Part shown: one piece after another, positions 45,321 through 58,400 of the stretch
Position numbering within the stretch: the stretch's first letter is position 1
Layout of the letters: each line of letters begins with the position of its first letter
Assembly (NCBI GenBank): GCA_030549495.1
Contig: JAUIRK010000909.1
Span: forward strand, 914,001-978,000
Source: Nectonema munidae
Lineage: Eukaryota > Nematomorpha > Nectonematoida > Nectonematidae
Direction of reading: 5' to 3'
DNA length: 64,000 bases
Notes under the pieces: model-generated
The model's database searches: none
What the model was told of the DNA's origin: nothing
The model's input: only the letters and a program-made list of their open reading frames with translations
Made by a program: the position numbers and the translations under genes

Positions 45321-48300
45321 GTCTAATTTAGCCTCCATTTTTTTTGTTTTTTTCAATTATATTGCAACTTTTTTTGAACGACATATTAAAAAATCTAAAA
45401 AAAATAGAATTTCATTTTATAGCCATATATATTCAGCTTCGATGAATTAAAATAAAAATGAGAAAACCATACTTGCGATTGAGTGAGCTGATAATAAAAC
45501 TTATGATATGCGTGACCTTTTTCGAGATATCACCAAAAAAGTTTATTTTGGTGATTTATATATAAAAGTTCATCTAAAAATGGCACAGGAAGTTGAATTT
45601 TAAAAAAAAGTTGAATAGTTGTTGTATCCCTAATGGTCATGTTTGTTTATGATAAAAAATTTCCTAAAATTTTTTCATTATATTTTTTAGCTATTATATA
45701 TTTGTTGAAATCATTCCAAGATACAAAATATAATGGGATCTACTAATGTAAGGAATTTAAAAGATTTTTATCTATTAGTTGTGTCATCTAGTTCGTACTT
45801 TGACAGAAATCATACTGTCAAGTCTGCAAGAAATTTTTATGTAAACTAAGGCATCATCAAAGGAATGCACATGGCGTAGTGATTGAAAAATATCCTAAAC
45901 TCAATATCACCAAAAGAACCAATGTGCAGTATCTAATCTTTCGTACTTTGATATTGGGACACATATGAGAAAGGCCCATGGGATGAATGGTAAAGTTTTT
46001 CTTTTATATATATATTCCATATTTATATCGACTAATTATAGCTATCATTTTTATACTATCATTTTTTCAACCTTTTTATCATCTTTTTAAACTTCATTTG
46101 CTGCCTATCTTCTAGCTTGATTGATGGGCACGCAGAATGATAAAGAAGCCTACGAAATTGCTTAGAAAAGAATCATCAACTAAGTTTCTTAATTTACAGT
46201 TTCCCATTATATTAAATTAATAGGCAGTAAAACTTTCATTTATGAAAAAAAGGAAACAAAAACACCTTTAAAGATAAATTTTCGACCACAACAGGTCATC
46301 ATAGCGTTGGCAAATTTAGTGCGACGAGGTATATCACAACATGATTAGGAATGAATGAAAAAAAGGGCGGAGATGGTAGGTGTTATTACGAGAACATCCT
46401 TAGTTCCTTTTCACTTGATAAAAATATTCCCACACTCTATGCTTAGGCCCAGATGTTCTCTAATTAACTTTTGCTATCAGCTATACATTCAATGGGAATT
46501 CCTCCCTATTCAAAAAAATTTCCAAATCTGAATTATGAAAAGGGCAACCAGAGTAGTGGAACTAAATTATGAAAGTATGATTTTAAATGTGAAAAAGATG
46601 ATAAATTAAAAGAACAATAAAATATCTAGTTAAAGTTTTAGAGAAAAACATCTAATACATTTCAGAAAAGATATCAATTTTTGTGGTTAAACGCCATCTA
46701 AAAAAATAAAAAGACAAGAGATATGGTATGGTATAAAAATGAAAGCTCATATGCAACTTCTTCAAAGTTCTAAATTTTGTATTTGAAATACAAAATTATT
46801 TCAAACTGTTTTGATCACTTTATATAATATTTGAGTATATTGCAATTACTAATGAATATTAAATTTCATTGTAATGACAAAGTAAAATCATCCTCATCTC
46901 TCTAAAAATCGCACAAACGAATGCTGTGAGAGTGAGATATCTAATAAAAATCGAAGAGTTTGCTCACGAAGCCTTCCACCTAAAATATGTAATTCTACTT
47001 TATTTTTAAAGAGTCTTTTTTTTGGAAACACAGGTTTTCCATATCCTATTCCAAATCTTTTACTGAAGTTGTAGTTCTTTTTAAGAAAAAGAATTTTTCA
47101 GCAAACAATGACATAGCACAAAAATACTAAAATTGAATGCGCCTTATTGTTTTTTTAGCATAAAATCATCAAAAGTAAGGATACACATACACACCAAGGC
47201 TACTTAAAGCCATTTATCATGTGCAGTCCATAAATTTGAACAGTGATACAAGTAATATCTAAGCAGGACATCAAGAGGCATATGTACACATTCATAATAT
47301 TAGTTTAAACAGCATTATAAATTATGACGTGCACAAATGTAGCAAGATGGAGTAGAACTTACATGATATTGAATAAAGAAATGATTATGGTATACAAAAT
47401 GTTGTTATAAATTCAAGTGCATTTTTGGAATCTTTTTGATTTTTTCGTATTAGTTTTTAAATACAAATATTACCAAAGAGTTGATTTTTTTTGCAAATAA
47501 TTTTTTATTTAAAAATTGATAATAAGAAACTTGAAACTCTGGAAGCTAAGTTCGCGGAATTTAATTATCGAAAATTTTTGTGTTGCAGAAATTAAATTCC
47601 TCGCTAAAGCTTGTTACTTTACTTTATTCAATATAAATTTCTAGAATTTTGAAAATGCTTCATTCCATCTCTTCAAGATTTAGCTCTTAAAGCATGTCAC
47701 GATGAAAGGAATCAAAATATGCTTTCAAATCCGGAAGTACAGAAAGATGATGAAAATGCAGCGAGAAAAACAAAGCCCTTGAAGGAAAAGAAAATAATAT
47801 TCAGGAACAAAGATCATCAAGAATTAAAGATGGGAGATTACTGAGGAGGGAAGAGTGAAATATAATTGCAGAGCACAATTTTCCGTTATTCAAATTTACA
47901 TATTTTGTTTTTATTGAATGTTGACTCCTGCATTTCTGAATGAGCGTCTGCATGGTTTATATACTAACTACCTTGAATGTCATTTGCAATATATTTGTAT
48001 TTGGGTGTAGTATACTAATCATTCTTTAGGAAATAGTTCAATCAACACTCATTGTATCAAGATAATAGTAAGCTGAATTCGTTTCTTTTGCATCTTTTTG
48101 ACAGCATTGATTTATGAGGATGTTAAATAAAGAATTGTATTTTGATCTGTTTTTTTATCGTGACAAGTAGTCAAAATTTTTGAGGCAACACATTAGATTA
48201 AATTTGAGGTCAACCAAAACGATTAAAGTATGAGTTTTTCTATCAACTATTATTAAATATATTTTTAAAAAGAATGTTTCTTTAGTAATTCAATTAGCAG

Positions 48301-49200
48301 CCGTAGCTGATAGTATTTTAAGTTAATCACCAAATGCTGATCACGAAAGGCAATGATTTGAGCATTTGTTAAGATAACATTAAAATTAAAAATTTATTGA
48401 TGCCGATTTAAAAAAAATAAGCCAATCTAGTCAGTGCCGATTCATCGGTAAATCACTGCTAGCCCTAAACAAGTATACATTAGTGAAATGACTGAAAAGA
48501 TACAATTTTAGAGGATGAGAAATCGACACAGAGAAAAAATAAACCTAAACTTAAAGCTCATATTGTTTCCCAATAGGGTAATCGAGACAACTCTTTTTTA
48601 AGGAGTATCCTTTTATAAGCATATAAGAAGTATTCGGTTAAAACTAAAAAAAATATAAAAAAGTTTTTACCCAATCATTTAATAAGATCCAAAATGAAAA
48701 AAATCTTTATTTTTTTTTGGAATTTTTGATAGATAAGTAAAAATTTATAGTTAGGAAAAAATCTATATAAACCTGATCGTAAGAGAGATGATGAAGTGTT
48801 CTAGTCTAATGGATCAATGCTTACTAATAAAAATGCTAAATGATTCACATGATGAGGGTTAAAGACAAGAGTGTTAAATTAAATCGTTGAAATTTTAAAA
48901 CACCATAAAGAAAAGCAGATTAATTTTAATTAATATGGATTTACATCCTTCATCTTCATCTTGTTACTTCGGTTAATACGGCATTAACGCCTACTGTAGA
49001 AATGAGACCTTCGTTTTCAACAAGTATGGTATACAAAAGAAGGAATTAAGATGGAGAACTTAACGTTCAAATTATGCATTGGAGCTACTCCTGTTGTTGG
49101 AGATTATATAGATATAGATTCTTTCCTTTATTTACAAAACAGAAGAAATAAGTAGGATAGGCAGAGTCAACACCTTAAAAACGAACAAACTTTAGATGAC
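45321..49200. other. Long stretch with no gene recognised
   Basis: Almost 4 kb of AT-rich sequence without a long open frame, termini or recognisable domain on either strand. Old repeats eroded beyond recognition are the likeliest content. Confidence 0.5.
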
Positions 49201-49206
49201 TTTATT
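49201..49206 (-). promoter_or_regulatory. Poly(A) signal of the zinc-finger gene
   Basis: AATAAA on the minus strand, about 220 bases after the stop of the last exon (49425). The 3' UTR between includes a short alternating TA/TG repeat (about 49332-49372). Confidence 0.5.
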
Positions 49207-49424
49207 ATGAATAAAAAACTTAATACAACACACAACTAAAATAGGTAAATGAAGTAGAGAAGTAGAACGGAAGGATATGGATAAAGAATATGTTTATGTG
49301 AGGATATATACATAATACATACATGCAAGCATATATATATGTATATGTATATGTATGCGTGTGTGTTGCTGAGGATACTTGGGTTAGTAAAATGGGGTAA
49401 TGTGTGTTGTGGCGTAATAAAATA

Positions 49425-52400
49425 CTAAGATTGGAACAGATCTGGGAGGATTTCTTCATCCAAAGTGCAATTGAGAGCGTCCAGCGCAAGATGCGTAGAG
49501 GAAGAGGCGGCGTTACAGACAAGAGGAGAAGAGGATAAATGGTTTATGTTGGACAAAGTTGGGTTCTGCAGAAAATGAAAAAAGTTTACAAGTGATCCTG
49601 AACAATGTAAATAATTAGCAGGTGGCATAAAGGAAGAAGTTTGGTGTGTTCTGCAATTACATCTACATCCAAATGCAGACTGGCCACTTGGACAAGGTCA
49701 AATTAAAATTTTAAATGGCCCATTTTGAACGCTATTGCATTCACTTCAGAAGTTAGTGTTTCCCATTAGATTCAAGGAAAGGTAGACGACATTATGTAAT
49801 TTGACATAAAACTACCGTAACCAAGATCCCATTGTAATTTTCAAAGGATACTTTTCTTTATGTGATTTCTTTATGTTACAATGATTTTATATCAAATCAC
49901 ATATTGCAGTCTGCTTTTTATGAAATTTTTTATGCGTACAAAAAATATTTGTTATAGATTAATTGATTCTATTGGATATCAAATATTATAAATTCCGTAA
50001 CAAACAATTTCAGGGGATGATGTCGTGGAAACAATCATGGAAGTTAAAAATTTAGTCGGTTTGAGTCTACTCCTAAATAGTTCAGGAGGATTCTTGTTCT
50101 TAATTTTTTTCCCAAATTTAAAAAATCGCTAACTCAGAAATATTAATTATATCAGACTTCAAAATTCTGCCCCAGTTTTGTTATTACAACACTCTCAATT
50201 TTAAAGTTTAGAATCGTAAAAATTCTGAAAAAAAAATCTAAAATCTACTACCAAAGAAAAGGCTTCACTAGTTCTGGAAGTTATTGAAAATGAGATAAAA
50301 AAATAAAGAAATAGTTATACGTGTTTAGCTGAACAATCCGTCATGACTTCATGAAAAACTTGACAGTGCATTTGGAGAGAGTTTTTTGATGAAAATGTCT
50401 AAAAAAATTGAATGTGAATATATATCTTATTTTAAATAAATTTTTTAAAAATATGTGTAGAAATTTTGGTCACAATTAGTGATTGCAAGCTTTAGCATGT
50501 TCATGTGATTCATGCCGGGCGACATATGATGAATCAACATATAATATCATTATATTCTTTTAGTCTCAAAATAATTTATGATTGAGGTACAAATTTTATT
50601 CTTTAAAAATGAACGTGTCAAATAAAGGCTCCTTCTTCCTTAGTCAATCTAGCAATATACCCCTGCGAGATAAAACAAATTATTTTCTAAATCATATTCA
50701 ACTCTTAATGACTTACAAGCTCCTTCTTTACCATTCTGTGCAAGAACATCAAAAATATGCAATGTTCGTTTAGAAACAAATGACGTAACATTACTGACAG
50801 GAGTTTCTTCATTACGCCTTGAAAAGTTTTCTTTCTTTGTGTCTTGCAGGTTTGTACCATATTTCTTTTTGTTTCAGTACCAATACAGTCATCAAAAAAG
50901 CGTAGACAGATTAATTGTTCTGAAAGATAACAGAAATGCCTGCCGATTGCTGAATGTAGTTTCTTTGCAACTTGCTCATAAGGATACTCTCTCAAAACCT
51001 TTATTAGTTTCAAACGTTAAATGGAGATCGAACAGCATAAACGAGGGCAATACTTCCCTTGTTTTATATCTAATATTTTGCAATAGACTCTTTTTTTCTT
51101 TGTTGCTTCCTGATTTCAAGCGAAAAGCTAATTTTTATCAACACCAGTCATCCTACACGACTAAACACTTTCCCTTTGCAAATGAAAAAAATTGTCTTCC
51201 AAATTAAACATTATAGCATTGAATTTCTCAGCAAGTTGAGAAAAACTAAAGAGAAAAAAGCTAAACGAGCATTTATCTCCAAATATCTTAACTTAATAAT
51301 TGAAAAGAATATTTTTTAAAATACTTATAAGGAATTTCAGTTTCAAAATTCTGTAACATGCGCCCCTAACAAATCCCTAAAAGGGACATGACCCTTCCAT
51401 TAAGATGTGTTGTGCCTGATCTTTCTCCTCGGCTAAGTATAGTTCTTTCCGTGATAAGTAAGCATGAGAAAGCTTAGTATACATGTTAAAGAAAAATGAC
51501 CTTGTTGCAGTACGCACAGTTGAATGAGGGCGAGCGCTGAAAATGATTATGTTGGGAGACATTGTGGCGGTGAAGGTATGCGTATCGGGTAAATGATTTG
51601 TCGCAGAGATTGCACACGTAACCAAGGACATTTGAAGATTCCTGACAAACTAAATTCTGTGTTGAGAGCGACATATCACTCGCATAATTTTTACCCACAC
51701 TCGTAGCTTTCTTGTCACATTTAGAAGGAAAGGAGCTGAAGGGAGGGATACTTGAAACAATCATCATTGGATTCTATTGAATGAGAATTGATATAAACTT
51801 CTTTCAAGCGAGTGTGCAAGCGATTCAATTAATTATAACACACAAGATATGAATTACACTTTTTAAGATCTTAGATAATAGATCATATGCATAATGTATA
51901 AAATACCTCGATATTAAATTATTTTTGTCCAAATGTATCAGATTTACCCATGAAAATTAGCGACTAAAACAATTTGGTGTTTATTTAGAAATAAATCAAT
52001 TAGGTTTATTAGTGAGTATATATATTTTTGTTAGCTACCTATTAAGTTGAGTTTCAAATAGTCATTTGATATTCTGTTTTTAACGAAGACAAGAATGAGG
52101 TAACGTCATAATGAAAAGTTCCGCATACAGTTGATAGAATGTACAGTCATTTCTTGCGCCTGATTTTGTAATAATCCTTATACACAAAGACGTTGTACGT
52201 GATTTTGTTATCCTGCACATAAATTCAAATACCCACAAGTTCTTACCGGAGTGAACAGCCTGCGACGCGAGCGCCTTATTCAAGCCGTAGAACTGTTCTT
52301 TGATGCAGGGAAGATTTTTGCATATGTCCTTATCGGTGCTAGGATAATTCGCTCCAAACAATTTGGTACTGGGACAACTTGGTTCGGTCATGCGATTTAA

Positions 52401-55400
52401 GTCCCGAATTATTCGGAATCTAATTTTACGCCTCGGTCCTTAACCTACCCATTTTTTGTTCGCTATCATTTTGATGACCTAATTCAATTATTTTAAAAAA
52501 TAAGGATTAGGGAAGTCATTTAAAGTAAGTGAAAAAATTTATTATCTCGAGAATCAAGCAAATGAGAAACATCGACTGTAGACTTCTCTTTCTCCTATTG
52601 CACAAGACGATGCCTATTTTTAGAAATTTGTGAAACAGAGTGTTTTTTTCACAAGGAATACTTAACTGGACTATGAAGAATACTTGTTCTCAGATTCAAC
52701 TTTATGGACAGTTCCTTGTTTGAACTCAAACCCATGACTATAAAAAGCTACCTTTAGTCCGTAGACCACAGCACGCTAATTTCAAATAAAAATAAGATGG
52801 TTAAGAAATTTAGGTTATGCGTAGACCATATTCATATGAATATTCATAAATGGATTGGATTTTTAAAATGGTACATTGCTCAACTTTAGGAATGGTAAAA
52901 AATTGCTTACTTGCTGAACAGATTGCAGCGCAGTTGAAAGCAAATTTTGATTGGAAATAGGGTGAACAAAAGAGTTAACATTAAAGTTGGGTAAAGACGA
53001 AGTTGATGAGGGATAAGAAGTTTGATTAATGATTTCAGTATTGCTACTAATGAAGGCATCGCTGTTTATGGGGGAACATCGAGATTGGAGAGATTTTTTG
53101 TCGAAAGATGATGGAGTTTGGATTGCAGAGATATATGAGTATTCCAGACCTTGTGAGTCTTCTTCGTATTTCTGTTTGACGCTGTCTAAGGGTGTATTGC
53201 ACTCACTGTTTTTCCCAGTCTTTTTACGTTGATCTAAAAATTTATGCTTTAGTCAGTATTTTTAGTTAACTGGTAAATTCGCTAATGCACGTTGAAATTA
53301 TGGATTTTCCAAATTTGAAGGAGTGAACCTTCATTTTCAAATACGTGCACCACAAAGATTGATTTTTGTTTTCAAATGATATATCACTAGCGATGTCAAA
53401 TGGGGCGCAAGAAGGTCTCAATTCTCTTCACATTTTTTATACACCCACATCAAATATTTTGTAAGCATATTCTTATTATCAGTTATCATAAGATAAAAAA
53501 TTGATACACTTGAAAGATTTCTGTCGCTTAATTTTTAAGCATTAAAAAATCTCACAATATCCTATAGTTAGGAATCAGGGCGTGTGCAAAGGCACTAGAA
53601 AAGCTATTCAAAATTACGGCACGCGAAGGATCTTCAAAAGATTCCCGAAAAGATGGTAGCATTGTACGAAAGAAAATTATGCAACACTTTTAACCGTTAT
53701 GAAAGGATTTCTTTTTAAATTGTGAATATTACATTGTATATGTCATTTGACTGTTACGAGCTTGACAAAGCTGGGCAAGCATATCATGTACGTAAAAATT
53801 TTTTCCAAGATACTGAATACCTGCATACAAAAATGGTTAATAAAATGCAATTTAAAAAATTAGAAAGCTTGAAATTGTAGAAAAATATTTAATATAAGTC
53901 ACATTTTCAACTATGAACATTGTATTGGAAAGTTAAAGTTATAAACGAGTAAAATGTATATACTATATTATAATATAGAGAAAATGGATGCATCGTTGAA
54001 GGATAAAACGTCGTATAAAAATATTACTAGAGTTATTTGAGCTCTTCAAGAGTAAAAAATTTCATATAAAGAATATAGTCATTTTCATTCGAATTATTCT
54101 CTTTATTCATACATGTATGGATAAAAAGACCTATACTAACTAGGTTATTGTAGTAGCCCAGTTTATAATATATCCAAGTATTTGTCAAATATATTACAAA
54201 AATGGTTATGCTCTTGAGAACACTTGTGATTTTACTCTAAGAAATGTAAACCTACAATCAATAATATTTTAGTAAGTTTTGATGCTCAGTCTGCTCTTGT
54301 CCTCGCTGGATGATGAAGATCTTTTGACAAAACACCCAAGTTTAATCAAATTTATCAAGTAGAAGTTACCGCAATGGGTAATCATCCTTGTAGCGTGATA
54401 ATGCATAAATAGTTTTACAACAATGCAAAATAATTGCTTTTAAAAATTCTTCATATAATCCAAAATTGAGAAATATGTTTTTAAAATCGTGCACATTGCT
54501 CAAATATAGGAAATTTTTTTTGTAACATCGTCTCCCGAAAAGAGGAATATCAATTCTTACATCTAGCAAAATATTTCTTCTGCCAACTACTTTCCAAAGA
54601 AGAAAACTTCTGCCTCAAGCAATAATCCTTCCTTTACAGCTCTAAACCTAGCCTCACACCATTTGTGAGAATCACTAACGTGATGATTATACTAAGTCTT
54701 CTATTTCCATTTTCCCTAATCAACTTTACTCGCATCACTACTCCTACCTCTGCATTTTTGTTTTCTCATTTTATCGAAAAAGAACACAGCGCTCCTTTAC
54801 TTAAATTTGTTAAGCTGAGAAATATCTGGCTGGTGCTTGTGTTTAAAACTTATATATGCATACAACAAAACAGCAGTACCTAAGGGTGGCTTTTATGTAA
54901 GTTGGCTGAAAATACACGCACTGTTTGCTACTGTTGCAACAGAAATTCAATGTTTTTCATTGTGAGTATTTTCCAGCGATGAATATATACTTTCTCAGTT
55001 CAAATAAAAATGATTTTGTACTACACTATTAACGAGATAGTGTAACCTAGGGGCTAACAACAACAACAACAGCGGTGATCGAAAATACTAGAGTTTTTAA
55101 TGAGCGTTGATTCCATTTTTCTGTTGTATTTATTATTCTATTACATGCATGGTGAATCACACAAAGGCATTTCTCCATTATAGATATTTCCCATCTTATT
55201 TTAATTAAAAAAATAGCAAACTTTATTTAATAGATATATACACTATTTTACTTCATAAAAAATAATGAAAATTAACTTTTACATCAAATATAGAAATTCA
55301 TATTTAAATCTATCACTGATGAATCAGCAGAAATACCAGATCATTCGATTTCTAACTAGGTTACTGATAGTTTACTGATTATAGTACACTATTATTTATT

Positions 55401-58400
55401 TATAAAACTAATTATGTTCTTCCATCAGTCTAAATAAATGTATCGTGTATAACAAAAATTCGTCCTCACAAAAAAGTAAGATCGAAATTTTTTTTGTCTC
55501 CGTCCCAAGAAGAAAATTGTGAGTTTTGGAGAATAAGAATTTATTGATAAAAATTAAAATTATATGCGTTGAGACGTATTTTGATAATGCTATGAATACA
55601 ATTTAAAACAAAGTAAACACTTCACATTATTGTGATTTTTCACTAAAAAGTTAGCTAAATATGTCGTATGTTTTTGAGAGCAGACGAATTTTTAAAGGAA
55701 CGAACAAAAAGAAAATTTAATCTTTTTAAAAAAAACATGGCTAATATAAGCATCGTGGTCCTATTAACTTATTTTTGGGATTTAAATCAACTACCGAAAA
55801 CAAATGATGTAATATTACTTAGCGTTAGATTTAGCGGCAATTTATTTAATACAAAAATGTTCTTACTGAAGTTTAAAACTCTTATTTGTGTTACCATTTG
55901 GCATAATACATAGAAAGTGTTGGGTGTTTCAAATAATTTTTACGTCGAGCATCTAAGCACCACTTCAAATCGTGTAGTGAAAACCTGTTCAAGAAGCCGT
56001 GATATACTTAAGAAATAAATAAAAAGTACTTTGGGATGAAAATTCATCAAGGCGTGGTAACTGATTAGAAAAAGAGGAGCCAGATGGAAACTGAGTATTT
56101 GAGGAGATAGAAGAGGAATTAAGAATGTAGTCAATATCAGCGATACTGGGATACGCATTTAGGTCGTGGCAGTCAAAGCTTTCATTCCACTGAATCGAAT
56201 GCTTTAAAAAAAGGAGGGAAGAAAAAGAAGAAATCTTACGTTAGTTTTGAAGTCAGATGAAATTTGACGGCTGGAATTGGTCATAGAGGACTCGTTTTTA
56301 CCATTATTATTCTCGCTATTTTTCTTTGATTTGTGTGAAGCTAAATGTCTTTTCCTGTGACCAGAAGTGCGAAAAGAGATCGGACACAAAGAACATTTAA
56401 ATGGACGATATCCAGTGTGCAAACGCATATGAACCTAGAAGAAAAATAAAAGAACTGATTTCTTAAAATAAAATAGAGCGAACATAAGTCAGTCAATAAA
56501 GTTAATCTCAGGGAATTTGGACCAGAACTCTAAAATGCATATTTGGGATTTTTATTAAAAAATTTGTAAAGAATCTTTTGACATGAAATAGTTTTATCGC
56601 TAAAACTTTGAAAGAATTTTTTTAGATAAAAGTAATAAAACCAAAATAGAATGAAAACATCTTAGGTCAACTACTTTAGCAAAGAAAGAAAATGTTTAAC
56701 ACTTTTTGGATAGACTTTCATGATTATGCTAGATGTTTACTACAATCTAAAAGTTTTTATAAATATTTTATCAAATTGGAAATTATAATAAAAACTGCTT
56801 AACACATATTTATTTAAATGATTTACAATTTTATGGGCTTCTTGAATCATCATAACATTTAAAGCGTTTTAGTGGAAAACAAAGAACTTAAAGGAATACA
56901 CATATGCTTATCTTTTTTTAAGTTTAAATAGACTTTTATTTTTCTTCTTAGGAATTATAAAACTTTAGTTCACATTAATTGAGTTCATAGAATTCATTAC
57001 TGCAGTCCATAAACTCACTAAACAAGAGTTACCACAAGCGTGCTTAGTTTTCAAGGATACACAGTTTCCTGATACACAATATTCAGTTGAAAATTTAAAC
57101 AATTCAATTATTATTACACATTCGTTTTGTCGTTTAATTCATCTCAAAAGTTATGATTTAATTTTAAACAGAATACATTTTTATAAAGTCTTTTTCAGAA
57201 TTAAAAAAAAGCTTCAAAGTATATTAACTAAAGTATTGTTTTGAAATCTTCTAAGAATGCACGGTTCAAGGACAAATATTTGTTCAGAGACACATACCGA
57301 ACTTAAATTTTTAAAGACTTTTTATGGAGAGATATGTTTACTTTGTGTCAAGATTTTTTGTGCTTCGACGATAAAAGAAAAAATCCTCATGACAAAAATC
57401 CTAGAATAAGAATCCTCCATGATCACTTTTATGAAGTGTACTCTGAATATTGGAATCCAAATGCTTGTGTTCATAGATGAACAACAGTCAGTTAGTTTTA
57501 GAGGAAAGTGAAAATTAAAATCTATGACTCTAAAAAATGGCGTCAAGGTACTGAAATCAAAGACTCATAAACAAAACATTCACAAATAGATTCAAAGAAT
57601 ATGAAAAATTTTAGAGACAAATACAATATGAATAATTACTTTTCTCTTGTATGTAAATTAAATAAATTAATTTTCTAATCATTCTTTGTATAATTAGATT
57701 TTATATCACTGATTATATTATATTCTTCATCGATTATATTACGTGTTAGTGGTGAACAAATAAATCACAGAACTGGAATATTTTATCAAGTAAGTAACGG
57801 GTTTGGACTTGATACTTATAGGTTCAAATAAAAAAACGTACTAAAATCGAAATCGTATTGACCTTGGATATTTTTCTTAATTTCGTTTTTTTTCGTGCGT
57901 AATTTCGAAACATAATGCAGCGTATGAGACCACTAGATATAAAAGATCAGTGCTAAAAATACCTTTAAACTTCCGCGTGTAGTAACTCGTGCATGGCATA
58001 CATGACAGGGAAAGTTCTTTTGATTTGAATGTGTAAATCGGTGTGCTTCTAGAGTTGATTTAACAGCAAACTTTTTCTCACAAATTTCACAGGAGAATGG
58101 CCTTTCACCCGTATGAATGCGAACGTGCCTAACCTAAAAAAAGTGTATTTTTTGAAAGCCAAGAGAGAAGCAAAATCTATATGCAGCATACAAAATAGAA
58201 AATTTTTGTGAGCAGTAAGTATGTAATGCTTAAGCCATAGACGCTGAACAAAGAACGTGCATAAACAAGACAGCGTATATGAAGGTGTAATATTTCAGAG
58301 GTACTGAACACTATGTAATCAAGAGGAAATTTTCAATACAAATATCATTAAGAGAAAACGGATGAACTAATATTTGTTGCAGAAAATGGCAAAGTGGCAT

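Noticed and set aside
49220-49522. 100-codon minus-strand frame with His-Thr-Tyr-Thr repeats
   Set aside because: It is out of frame with the well-supported last exon of the zinc-finger gene and runs through a TA/TG microsatellite in the 3' UTR.
52253-52391. Exon-like minus-strand frame starting [11 protein letters not shown] and ending at a GTAAGA donor
   Set aside because: It ends in phase 1, while the next zinc-finger exons start in phase 0, and no acceptor fits the previous exon's phase. It could be an exon of something else, but I cannot support it.
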